Source of the DNA: JAAYTY01 sp964569245
Lineage (GTDB): Bacteria; Fermentibacterota; Fermentibacteria; Fermentibacterales; Fermentibacteraceae
Reading direction: 5' to 3'
Assembly: GCA_964569245.1 (NCBI GenBank)
Contig: CAZMTK010000010.1
Coordinates: 25,416 to 89,415, forward strand
Length of the DNA: 64,000 bases
Positions 17,044 through 25,026 of the stretch are shown here, in pieces (the stretch's first letter is position 1; the number at the start of each line of letters is the position of its first letter). A program made the position numbers and the translations under genes. The notes under the pieces are model-generated. The model had not been told where the DNA came from. It did no database searches and saw only the letters and a program-made list of their open reading frames with translations.

Positions 17044-18003
17044 TCACCCCTCCGGGACGAAAGTTTTCATGATCAGGCGGCCCTCCCGGATGTAGAGCTC
17101 CTTCTCCTCGCCGGGGTTGTACACCTCGGCGTCCAGGATGTACCTCCTGCTTCCGGCCTGCAGAACATAGCTGGCGAAGGCTCCTGCGTTGACATGCTCA
17201 GGGTTGCGCCAGGCGCCGACGAGCTCCCATCCCCGCGCACCGGCGAAGGCGCAGGGGGAGACTGACAGCCTTGCCCTGTCCACCGAATCGGCCGAGGCGT
17301 CGTAGAAGAACCTCCTGGCCATCTCCTGGCGCCACCCGACGGCCTCCTCGGCTGTCGGCAGGGAGTCCGATTCCAGCCAGCGGACGCTGATCATCACGAG
17401 GCCCTCGTCGTCCACCCTGCGCTGGAACTGCACGAAGCCCCTCTCCGGGTCCCACTCGGTGGTTCTGTACGCCCTGGGCACGTCCATGACGAAGCCGAGG
17501 GATGCCAGGCTGTCCATTCTTTCGGGGCTGCTCATCTGCGTGGATACGAAGCTCTGGTAGATGTAGGCGCGGAGGTGCTCCTCGTAGGCGGATTCCAGGC
17601 TGTCCGAGAGGGCGCTGACATCAGCCGAGCCGGGCACCGCGGCGAAAACCCTCTGGCCCGTCGCCCAGACGTCCCTGCCTTCGAGGAAAGTGCCGCAGCG
17701 CGTGAGCTTCCCGGAGACGGCGGCGGGCTCGGAGCCCTCGTTCGCGATGATGAGGACGGTCCTGTATCTCCTGAGATCCCCGGCGAACGAACCCGCGGGG
17801 ACGAACGAGAACGAGAAGACCGGCTCGGCATAGACGGTGTTCACGAACTTCTGCAGGGAATCGGAGAACGCTGATGCGGCTGCATCGCTTCCGTCGGGGT
17901 ACACTATCAGCACTCCCTCGAGAGGCCCCATGCTGTCCTTCTTCATGCAGCCTGAAGAGATCGCGATCAGAACCGCCGCCAGCACCGGCCTTCGGGCGTT
18001 CAC
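17044..18003 (-). CDS. DUF4837-like lipoprotein
   Basis: 319 residues from GTG at 18003, which overlaps the upstream gene as GTGA. A signal sequence ends in the lipobox ISSGC, so it is probably a lipoprotein. The body resembles DUF4837 proteins of Bacteroidetes: an early PVFSFSFVPAGSF, a central RYRTVLIIANEG, RDVWATGQRVFAAVPG, and a later DVPRAYRT. The function of the family is unknown. Family assignment is by memory of pattern, not by search. Confidence 0.62.
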   Translation of the reverse strand: MNARRPVLAAVLIAISSGCMKKDSMGPLEGVLIVYPDGSDAAASAFSDSLQKFVNTVYAEPVFSFSFVPAGSFAGDLRRYRTVLIIANEGSEPAAVSGKLTRCGTFLEGRDVWATGQRVFAAVPGSADVSALSDSLESAYEEHLRAYIYQSFVSTQMSSPERMDSLASLGFVMDVPRAYRTTEWDPERGFVQFQRRVDDEGLVMISVRWLESDSLPTAEEAVGWRQEMARRFFYDASADSVDRARLSVSPCAFAGARGWELVGAWRNPEHVNAGAFASYVLQAGSRRYILDAEVYNPGEEKELYIREGRLIMKTFVPEG

Positions 18004-18356
18004 CTCTTCCTCCTCCTGGAAACGAGCGGCGCAATAAGCCTTCCAGCAGCCACCACCGCCGGCAGGTAGCGCAAGAGGCCTGTCAGGGCGATTCTGGCGC
18101 CGTCCCGCGGCACCACTTCGACCAGGCTCCTCGCCGCAGCGGCTGTCCGTCCTATCTCGGAGCTGGTCCTGCCGATCTCCTCGATCAGCCCGGCGACTCT
18201 CGGAGCGAGGGCATCCACATCCCCCCTGAGTCTCTCGACCGTCCTCTCGAGCCCGAAGATCGTGCGCTGAAGCCTGAATGCCGCAGCGACTAGGATCAGC
18301 AGCCCGGCCCAGATTCCTAGCACGCCGGCGAGAACAAGAACCTCCAGTGTGCTCAT
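18000..18356 (-). CDS. Small membrane protein with coiled coil (DUF948-like)
   Basis: 118 residues from ATG at 18356, which has GGAGG seven bases upstream. One N-terminal membrane segment (about residues 4-26) is followed by heptad-like helix and a basic tail ending RRRKR. Size and layout resemble DUF948-type proteins. The gene overlaps the DUF4837-like gene by 4 bases. Confidence 0.7.
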   Translation of the reverse strand: MSTLEVLVLAGVLGIWAGLLILVAAAFRLQRTIFGLERTVERLRGDVDALAPRVAGLIEEIGRTSSEIGRTAAAARSLVEVVPRDGARIALTGLLRYLPAVVAAGRLIAPLVSRRRKR

Positions 18357-18466
18357 AGCCACCTCCACCGGCTGCTAGACGCCATTCCGGCATCCGGGGG
18401 AGCCGGAGCCCGGAACCCGGTCGGCATATGCCCGCCAGTAGTTTAATATCTTCTTCCGCGGGCCTG

Positions 18467-19324
18467 TCAGGGAGTAGGGGCCCTCCTGGCGTCGGCGGCC
18501 CTTCTCAGGCGCAGCGCGTTCTCCAGCAGAATGGCGATCGTCAGGGGGCCTACTCCCCCGGGGACAGGGGTTATGTAGCTGCAGAAGGGCTCCACAGCCT
18601 CGAAGTCCACGTCGCCCCTGAGGGAGTCCCCGTCCCTCGAGATGCCCACGTCCACCACGATCGCTCCCTCCCGCACGTGACCGCGTCCGATCACCCCGGG
18701 ACGTCCGACTGCCGTGACGAGTATGTCCGCCGTCCTGCAGACGCCAGCCAGGTCTGGCGTCTTCGAGTGGGCCAGCGTGACAGTGGCGTCGCTCCGGAGG
18801 AGCAAAGCCGCCATAGGCTTCCCCACGATGTTGCTCCGGCCCACCACCACGGCCTTCAGGCCGCCGACCGCGAGACCATTGGCTTCGAGGAGCCTCATCA
18901 CCCCGAGGGGGGTGCAGGGGAAGATGCCGTCCTCTCCTCTCCAGAGCCGCCCGACGTTCTCCGGATGGAAGCCGTCCACGTCCTTCGACGGCAGGACAGT
19001 CGAGGCGACGGCGTCGGGGTCGATGCCGGGAGGCAGCGGAAGCTGGCAGATGATGGCGTCTACCGAAGGGTCATCGTTCAGGGAGCGGACTGCGTCGAGG
19101 TAGTCGTTCTGCGACACTCCCGCTGAGAGGTCCACGCCGACGTACCTCATTCCGGCCTTCTCGCAGGCCTTGCGCTTTGAGGCCACGTAGACGGCGCTAG
19201 CTGGATCTTCTGCGGCGGTCACCACGGCGAGGGATACGGGCCTTCCGGGGAGGGCGCCGGCTTCCAGGGCCACCCTGCTCCTGATCGTGCCGGCCAGCTC
19301 CCTGCCTGACAGCAGCGACGCCAA
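18467..19324 (-). CDS. folD: Bifunctional methylenetetrahydrofolate dehydrogenase/cyclohydrolase
   Basis: One-carbon metabolism enzyme, 285 residues. Seen: YVASKRKACEKAGM with the catalytic Lys, QLPLPPGIDPDAV, KDVDGFHPENVGRLW, PCTPLGVMRLLEANG and the NADP-binding VVGRSNIVGKPMAALLL. The likely start is TTG at 19324, 8 bases after the rplU stop. It supplies 10-formyl-THF needed by the purine pathway genes located upstream in the same gene series. Confidence 0.95.
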   Translation of the reverse strand: MASLLSGRELAGTIRSRVALEAGALPGRPVSLAVVTAAEDPASAVYVASKRKACEKAGMRYVGVDLSAGVSQNDYLDAVRSLNDDPSVDAIICQLPLPPGIDPDAVASTVLPSKDVDGFHPENVGRLWRGEDGIFPCTPLGVMRLLEANGLAVGGLKAVVVGRSNIVGKPMAALLLRSDATVTLAHSKTPDLAGVCRTADILVTAVGRPGVIGRGHVREGAIVVDVGISRDGDSLRGDVDFEAVEPFCSYITPVPGGVGPLTIAILLENALRLRRAADARRAPTP

Positions 19325-19331
19325 GGAGGCT

Positions 19332-19646
19332 TCAGCTCCCCCTGATAGTCGTGATCTCGACCTCGGTCAGCTCCTGGCGATGGCCGGTCTTCTTCTCGTG
19401 GCCCTTGCGGCGCTTGCGGCGGTAGACCTCGATCTTCGGGCCCCTGATGTGCTTGAGCACGGTGGCGCTGACGCTCGCCGCGTCTATGGCGGGCTTCCCG
19501 ACCACAACGCCGCCGTCGGAAGAGAAGAGCAGAACCCTGTCGAATACTACGCTTCCGCCCTCCTCCGCCTTGAGGCGCGGCACTGCCAGCCTCAGCCCCG
19601 GTTCGACCCTGAACTGCAGGCCGCCTGTCTCGATTATCGCATACAA
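19332..19646 (-). CDS. rplU: 50S ribosomal protein L21
   Basis: 104 residues from TTG at 19646, giving the canonical N-terminus MYAIIETGG with GGAGG 8 bases upstream; GTG at 19655 sits too close to that site. The C-terminal part VYRRKRRKGHEKKTGHRQ is the L21 signature. The usual neighbour rpmA (L27) is absent and folD follows instead. Confidence 0.94.
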   Translation of the reverse strand: MYAIIETGGLQFRVEPGLRLAVPRLKAEEGGSVVFDRVLLFSSDGGVVVGKPAIDAASVSATVLKHIRGPKIEVYRRKRRKGHEKKTGHRQELTEVEITTIRGS

Positions 19647-19716
19647 GGCTTCCACCTCCGGAATACGCTAAAACAACCGCGTTTATACGCCGGGCAGGCC
19701 CGCCGGGTCAACCTCG

Positions 19717-21249
19717 TCAGGAGTCGTACAGCGTGCTGATGTCCTCGTGCGTGTCCAGGGAGTAGGCCTTGAACTCGTCCACCTTCAGCCTGGCGTCCTC
19801 GTAGATGTGGATGTCCAGCCTGGCCCTTTCCAACATGTGCTCGAGCCTCCTCCCCTCGTCCACCAGGAGGTAGGCCGCGAGCTCCGGATGGACCGACACC
19901 ACGATGTTCCTGTGCATCTTGCGCAGACCGGCCCGCTCGAGGAACCTCTCCAGCCTGGTCGCCGCTGACAGCGAGGATAGAACCCTGCCAGTGCCGCCGC
20001 ATCGCGAACAGGGCTCCGACAGGGACTGGACGAGGCTGGGCCTGACCCTCTTCCTCGTCATCTCCACGAGGCCGAGGGGACTCACCTGGCAGGTCTTGGT
20101 GGGGGACCTGTCCCTGCCGAGTTCGCTGCGGAGGGCGTTCAGCACCTTCTCCCTGTGGTCTTCCATGTCCATGTCTATGAAATCTATGACGATGATCCCG
20201 CCGATGTCCCGGAGGCGAAGCTGTCTCGCCACCTCGCGGGCGGCCTCCAGGTTCGTCTTCAGTATCGTGCTCTCCTGGCTCCGCCTGCCGACGTACCGCT
20301 TCGTGTTGACGTCTATGGCAACCAGCGCCTCTGTCTGATCTATGACGAGGGAGCCTCCGCTCTTCAGCGGCACCTCGCGGTTCATTATCTGCGCGATCTC
20401 GCCCTCGATGCCGTAATGATCGAAGATGGGAACTCGCCCGCGGTAGTGCTTCACCTTCTCGGCAAGCCCGGGGTCGATCTTCCTGAGGTAGCTCCTGGCG
20501 TCGGCGGACATCTCCTTGGAGTCCGTGACGAAGGAGTTCATGTCCAGCGTGACGATGTCCCTCATCGTCATCGTCACGACATCGTACTCCTGGTGGAGCA
20601 GAGCCGGGGCACGCGATCTCAGGGCGAGCTCGCCGATCTCCTTCCACTTCTCTACTATCCTCTCCACGTCGGCCCTGAAGGCGTCCTCGTCCTGCTCGCT
20701 CCCCGCAGTTCTGGCGATGATGCCGAAGCCCTCGGACCTGACCTTGCTCACGATCTCGCGCAGCCGCGAGCGCTCCTTCCTGTCTCCGATCTTTCGGGAC
20801 ACCCCGGCGACGGGGTCGCCCGGCATGCTCACGACATAGCGTCCCGCTATGGAGATTCTGCTGCTCACCCGTGCGCCCTTGGTGCTTATCGGCTCCTTTG
20901 TCACCTGGACCAGGATCTCCTGTCCCTTCTTCACCAGATCCTCGATGGGGCCGGTGGGATCCTCCGCAACTACCGGCCTCTCCTCGACCAGGGACTGCGC
21001 GAAGGCGCGGGCGTCGATCACTCCGCCCCTGACGTCCGAGATGTGCAGGAAGGCGCTGCGCTCGAGCCCGATATCCACGAAGGCGGCCTGCATGCCGGGC
21101 AGGACGGCGTTCACCCTTCCCAGGTAGATGTTGCCTACGATTCTCCTGACGTCCGACTTCTCGACGATGAGCTCCATCAGTCGGCCGTCCTCGAGGATGG
21201 CTATCCTGGTCAGGTCGGGGTGGGAATTCACCACGAAATCGATCTTCAA
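19717..21249 (-). CDS. rng: Ribonuclease G/E family endoribonuclease
   Basis: 510 residues, the length of RNase G. An S1 domain occupies residues about 35-120 (VGNIYLGRVNAVLPGMQAAF, LERSAFLHISDV). The catalytic DNase-I-like subdomain has GGIIVIDFIDM with metal-binding Asp residues, and the zinc link is CSRCGGTGRVLS. The start is TTG at 21249, overlapping the radical SAM gene as TTGA. Placement before rplU is a common arrangement in bacteria. Confidence 0.94.
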   Translation of the reverse strand: MKIDFVVNSHPDLTRIAILEDGRLMELIVEKSDVRRIVGNIYLGRVNAVLPGMQAAFVDIGLERSAFLHISDVRGGVIDARAFAQSLVEERPVVAEDPTGPIEDLVKKGQEILVQVTKEPISTKGARVSSRISIAGRYVVSMPGDPVAGVSRKIGDRKERSRLREIVSKVRSEGFGIIARTAGSEQDEDAFRADVERIVEKWKEIGELALRSRAPALLHQEYDVVTMTMRDIVTLDMNSFVTDSKEMSADARSYLRKIDPGLAEKVKHYRGRVPIFDHYGIEGEIAQIMNREVPLKSGGSLVIDQTEALVAIDVNTKRYVGRRSQESTILKTNLEAAREVARQLRLRDIGGIIVIDFIDMDMEDHREKVLNALRSELGRDRSPTKTCQVSPLGLVEMTRKRVRPSLVQSLSEPCSRCGGTGRVLSSLSAATRLERFLERAGLRKMHRNIVVSVHPELAAYLLVDEGRRLEHMLERARLDIHIYEDARLKVDEFKAYSLDTHEDISTLYDS

Positions 21250-23669
21250 GCCGGATCATCTCCTCCTTCGGCACCTGCGAGCGGGTGTCTGCGCCCATCC
21301 GAGACGCCGAAAAGACCTGTTCTCTCTATGCTCCCGAAGGCGACGCCCGCCTCCTCCAGCAGCCGATCGGGCCGCGCCTTCGGACACGACATATCTATCT
21401 CCAGCAGGAGGGTGCCGCCTTCCATGCGGGCCCCCCTCACTCCCTCGAAGCGCATGAGCGTCTCCGGGTCTGGGATATCGCACATGACCGCGTATTCCGC
21501 CAATGCCGCCTCCCTGTCGGGCGCAGGCGTGTCGGGGGGCAGCACTCTTGCGCGCAAGAGGCCGAATCCGGGCGGAAGCGATCGCGACACGGCCTCCTGC
21601 ATGCCCGGGGGCGGCGGGGCTCCGAGCAGGACGTCCACGCACTCCGCCGAGCCCGAGAATCCCAGCGGCAGGGCAGGGCCGAAGCGGATCCGCTGCCTCT
21701 TCACGTGGCTGCCCCTCGTCACCGCTTCGAGGCCGGCCCGCCTGAACACCCGCATCCACATCCGGACCGTATCCAGATGCGACGAGAACCGCGCGAGCCC
21801 CCTCTTCGAGTACCAGAACCTGGCGACGCATGCGGGCCGGCCCCCGAAGGCATCCGCACCGGCTGACCCTTGCCCTGCGATGACGCAGGGACCGCCGGAG
21901 GAACCGTCACGAGAAGCGGCGGACCACGAATCACAAGGCGAACCGCCTTCGCCGCATGCGCCGCAGCCGCTGCAGCCCGCCTCCCGGCAGTCCGGCGTGG
22001 CTTCTCCCCTGCCGAACCTCTCGAGTTCCTCCAGCAGGTGCCCCCGCGACACGCCTGTCGAGATGAAATCCCAGGGAAGGGGATCTCCAGGATCCAGGCC
22101 GTCGCGCAGACGGCCCTCCAGCCCGGGCCTGTTCCCGATCAGCTCTCTCCAGACGTCCCACCGGAACCTGTCGGACCATCCGTCGAAGCCCGCTCCGGCA
22201 TCCACGGCGGCAGAGAGGAGCCCGGGAGTCGAATCGCCGTCGCCGAGCCCCAGTACGGCCTCGACGACCGCCAGACCGGGGTCGTTCCATCCGACAGATG
22301 CGCGGCCGCACCTGGAGGCCGTGAACCTTATGCGTCTCCAGAGCTCCGACCATCCGGCCTGGGGAGCCCACTGAAGCGGGGTGGCCGGCTTGGGCACGAA
22401 GGGAGACAGAGCCACCGAGACGGAGGCTCCCGGATTTCTCCTGTGTCTCGAAGCGGCGTTGCAGGCCGCCCTGGCGAGCGCCCCGATTCCCTCGAGGTCC
22501 TCGTCGGTCTCATCAGGCAGGCCCACGAGGAAGTACAGCTTGACGCCCTTAGCACCTAGGTCGAACGCCATGTCGAACGATTCGATGATATCTTTGTCTG
22601 TCATGCACTTGTTGAGCTTCCACCTGAGCCGTTCGGTGCCGGCCTCCGGCGCGAGGGTGATCCTCCCCGAGATGCGGCCGAAGCCTTCGAGGCGCGCGAA
22701 AGTGTCGGGGCGCAGCGAAGGCTTCGAGACGGAAATCCCGGTCCTCCGCTCGAAGTCCGCGAGGCATGGGAGCAGCTCCTCGAGGCGGGAGTAGTCGGAG
22801 AAGGAGAGCGAGAGGAGTCCGGCCTCCTCCCAGCCGGTGGCTCCGAGAGATCTCTCGAGGAGGTCCATCACTTCGGCAGGCTTCCTCTCCCTCACAGGCC
22901 TCGACAGGAAGCCTGCCTGGCAGAACCTGCACCCCCTGCTGCACCCCCGGGCGATCTCCACCACCGCCCGGTCGTGCGCCACCTGGCAGAGCGGAACGAG
23001 CTGCCTGACGGGAGCGTCGGCCTGCCTGAGAGCGCTGACTCGCTGGACGGTCACCGGCTTCGGGCCGAGCGAGGGAACCCAGACACCGGGGATTCCAGCG
23101 ACTTCCGACAGTCTCGCGCGTCGGCCGCCCCCGCCCGAGAGGGCCTCGAATAGCTCTACGGCGTGCTCTTCGGCATCGCCGAGATAGAAGACGTCTATGA
23201 AGGGCGAGAGCGGAAGGGGGTTCGCGAGACCGCCTCCGCCTGCCACCAAGACGGGGGCTGACTCGAGCCTCTCCGAGGCCAGCGCCGGCAGGCCTGCAAG
23301 GCTCAGCATCCTCAGAATGTTCGTATACAGGGCTTCCGCCGGCACGCCGAATCCTATCACAGAACTTCGAGACACCGGGAAGGCATCCTCGACGCAGACC
23401 AGCTCGCGGCCGGATGCGCACAGCCTGGAATACAGGTCGGGAGCGGGGCAGTACGCCCTTCTGACGTTGAAGCGGCCCGACTCGACGAGCAGGTGCCTCA
23501 CCACCGCCAGCCCGAAATTGGACATGCCCAGCTCGTAGGTGTCGGGATAGGCGAGCGTGACGTCCGGCAGGCCTGCACGAGTCGGGACGCCGCCCCATTC
23601 GCATCCGACATACTGCTGGGGTTTCCTGGCTGATGCCAGGAGATCCTCCCAGGGATGTTCGCGAGTCAC
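21246..23669 (-). CDS. TIGR03960-type B12-binding radical SAM protein fused to DUF2344
   Basis: 807 residues. After a B12-binding-like N-terminal region, the radical SAM cluster is ARGCSRGCRFCQAGFLSRPV (CxxxCxxC) near residue 235. Residues about 595-800 form the DUF2344 (TIGR03936) domain, beginning FWYSKRGLARFSSHLDTVR. A Cys-rich linker (CSGCGACGEGG) lies between the two. Fusions of this kind sit next to rng/rplU in many bacteria, and a link to ribosome or RNA metabolism is assumed. GTG start, overlapping the purS-like gene as GTGA. Confidence 0.9.
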   Translation of the reverse strand: MTREHPWEDLLASARKPQQYVGCEWGGVPTRAGLPDVTLAYPDTYELGMSNFGLAVVRHLLVESGRFNVRRAYCPAPDLYSRLCASGRELVCVEDAFPVSRSSVIGFGVPAEALYTNILRMLSLAGLPALASERLESAPVLVAGGGGLANPLPLSPFIDVFYLGDAEEHAVELFEALSGGGGRRARLSEVAGIPGVWVPSLGPKPVTVQRVSALRQADAPVRQLVPLCQVAHDRAVVEIARGCSRGCRFCQAGFLSRPVRERKPAEVMDLLERSLGATGWEEAGLLSLSFSDYSRLEELLPCLADFERRTGISVSKPSLRPDTFARLEGFGRISGRITLAPEAGTERLRWKLNKCMTDKDIIESFDMAFDLGAKGVKLYFLVGLPDETDEDLEGIGALARAACNAASRHRRNPGASVSVALSPFVPKPATPLQWAPQAGWSELWRRIRFTASRCGRASVGWNDPGLAVVEAVLGLGDGDSTPGLLSAAVDAGAGFDGWSDRFRWDVWRELIGNRPGLEGRLRDGLDPGDPLPWDFISTGVSRGHLLEELERFGRGEATPDCREAGCSGCGACGEGGSPCDSWSAASRDGSSGGPCVIAGQGSAGADAFGGRPACVARFWYSKRGLARFSSHLDTVRMWMRVFRRAGLEAVTRGSHVKRQRIRFGPALPLGFSGSAECVDVLLGAPPPPGMQEAVSRSLPPGFGLLRARVLPPDTPAPDREAALAEYAVMCDIPDPETLMRFEGVRGARMEGGTLLLEIDMSCPKARPDRLLEEAGVAFGSIERTGLFGVSDGRRHPLAGAEGGDDPA

Positions 23670-24208
23670 TTCCCCGGACTGCCTTCGGAACCCGTACGCT
23701 CCGTGATGAAGACCCTCGCCGTCTGGGATACCGGATTGGAGAGCAGCCCCCGCGCGCGGGTCACCGATACGGCGACTGCCCTGGCCTTCTCCAGCGACTC
23801 GCCGGGTGTCCCGCCGCCGGAGTAGCCGAGCCTCCAGAGCACCTTGCAGCGCACTTCAGCGACCGGGAACCCGGCGCGGCTGATCACCGAAGTCCATCCG
23901 GCCGACGAGCCGCTATCCCTGTCTGAGACTTCCACGGACACCCATGCAGCCGAGGGGTCCTCGCCCGGGAGGGGCTCTCTGCCGAGGAGGATGCTCTCCT
24001 GCTTGTTCGGATTCAATATGTCCGGATACCTGCTCAGGATCCCCTCGACTGTCTCGAGACCGCCCGACTCGACATCGAACTCCCAGAGATCGTATCTGGA
24101 GATGGTCGCTGGACACTCGGCCGGCATGACCCTGGACAGGGCGAGACGGGCGGTGCGCGCTGCAGGATCAGGCGCTCTGAGGCGGACGGCCACCCTGAAG
24201 GTCGTCAT
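23666..24208 (-). CDS. purS: PurS-like protein with two PurS-type halves
   Basis: 180 residues, about twice a normal PurS (about 80). It directly follows purQ (ATGA overlap), so it is the expected third subunit of the three-part FGAM synthase. The first half starts TTFRVAVRLRA and ends ILNPNKQESILLG; the second runs from AWVSVEVSDRD to LLSNPVSQTARVFI. Both ends resemble the PurS C-terminal strand (LLANPxIEDY-like). A tandem duplication is inferred; direct homology was not tested. Confidence 0.68.
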   Translation of the reverse strand: MTTFRVAVRLRAPDPAARTARLALSRVMPAECPATISRYDLWEFDVESGGLETVEGILSRYPDILNPNKQESILLGREPLPGEDPSAAWVSVEVSDRDSGSSAGWTSVISRAGFPVAEVRCKVLWRLGYSGGGTPGESLEKARAVAVSVTRARGLLSNPVSQTARVFITERTGSEGSPGK

Positions 24209-25026
24209 CGTCCTGCGCCCAGCCAGCGGGCGAGGCTCGCGAAGAATAAGGACCCCGGGCCCGGCTCGCGGATCGCATCGGCGCCGGACGACCGTCTTCG
24301 CTTCTCGCCCCAGGGCCCGGGAAGCCCCGGAGGAACCTGCCAGAGCCATCTTGCCCTCTCGGGATGGGGCATCATTGCGAGAACGCCCCCCGCCGGGTCG
24401 AGTATCCCTGCGAGCGAGAACGATGAGCCGTTCGGATTGCACGGCCAATCCACCGCAGGCTCTCCGCCGGGCATGCAGTAGGTCAGTGCAGGGGTGCCGG
24501 CGTTCTCCAGATCGTCGAGAGTCGTGCCGTGGGGAAAGAGGAAGCGACCCTCGGCGTGCGCAACAGGGAGGGGGATGGGCGATTCGTCGCAGGCGCACAG
24601 CCAGGGCGACCTGGCAGAGCCCCCAGCCGTCCTTGTGAATATCCAGTCGGCGTAGTAGCCCGTCCTTCCAGGAGAGAGGTTGGAGGCCAGGGCCGCCTCT
24701 ATCCTTCCCGGCTGCCAGCCGGGCACAAGCCCGCTCTCGACAAGGATCTGCGCTCCGTTGCAGATCCCCAGCACAGGCTTGCCGGCAGAAGCCATCGAGC
24801 AGACGGCATCCATGACCCCGTCCTTGGCGGCGACAGCGCCGGCCCTGATCCTGTCCTGGTAGGAGAACCCGCCGGGCAGCACGAAGGCGTGGCAGGACGC
24901 GAGAGAGGCTGGAGATGCGTTCCACCTCACGATGCGGCCCTCGAGCCCCGCCTCGTCGAGGGCCAGAGCGGTCTCGTACTCGCAGTTCGATCCGGGGAAC
25001 TGGATCACGGCTACGCCGGGTCTCAC
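24205..25026 (-). CDS. purQ: Phosphoribosylformylglycinamidine synthase, glutaminase subunit PurQ
   Basis: Class I glutamine amidotransferase, 273 residues, giving ammonia to PurL in purine biosynthesis. Seen: VIQFPGSNCEYETA, oxyanion loop VLPGGFSYQD, nucleophile GICNGAQILVESGL (Cys about 94), and the His-Glu pair in MMPHPERA. The GTG start overlaps the purL stop as GTGA. The protein is about 45 residues longer than many PurQ, with extra sequence near the C-terminus. Confidence 0.95.
   Translation of the reverse strand: MRPGVAVIQFPGSNCEYETALALDEAGLEGRIVRWNASPASLASCHAFVLPGGFSYQDRIRAGAVAAKDGVMDAVCSMASAGKPVLGICNGAQILVESGLVPGWQPGRIEAALASNLSPGRTGYYADWIFTRTAGGSARSPWLCACDESPIPLPVAHAEGRFLFPHGTTLDDLENAGTPALTYCMPGGEPAVDWPCNPNGSSFSLAGILDPAGGVLAMMPHPERARWLWQVPPGLPGPWGEKRRRSSGADAIREPGPGSLFFASLARWLGAGR

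Noticed and set aside
20155..22374. 739-residue open frame opposite rng and the radical SAM gene
   Set aside because: Shadow of GC-rich coding on the other strand; His/Asp/Arg-rich composition without domains, while the minus-strand genes are clearly real.
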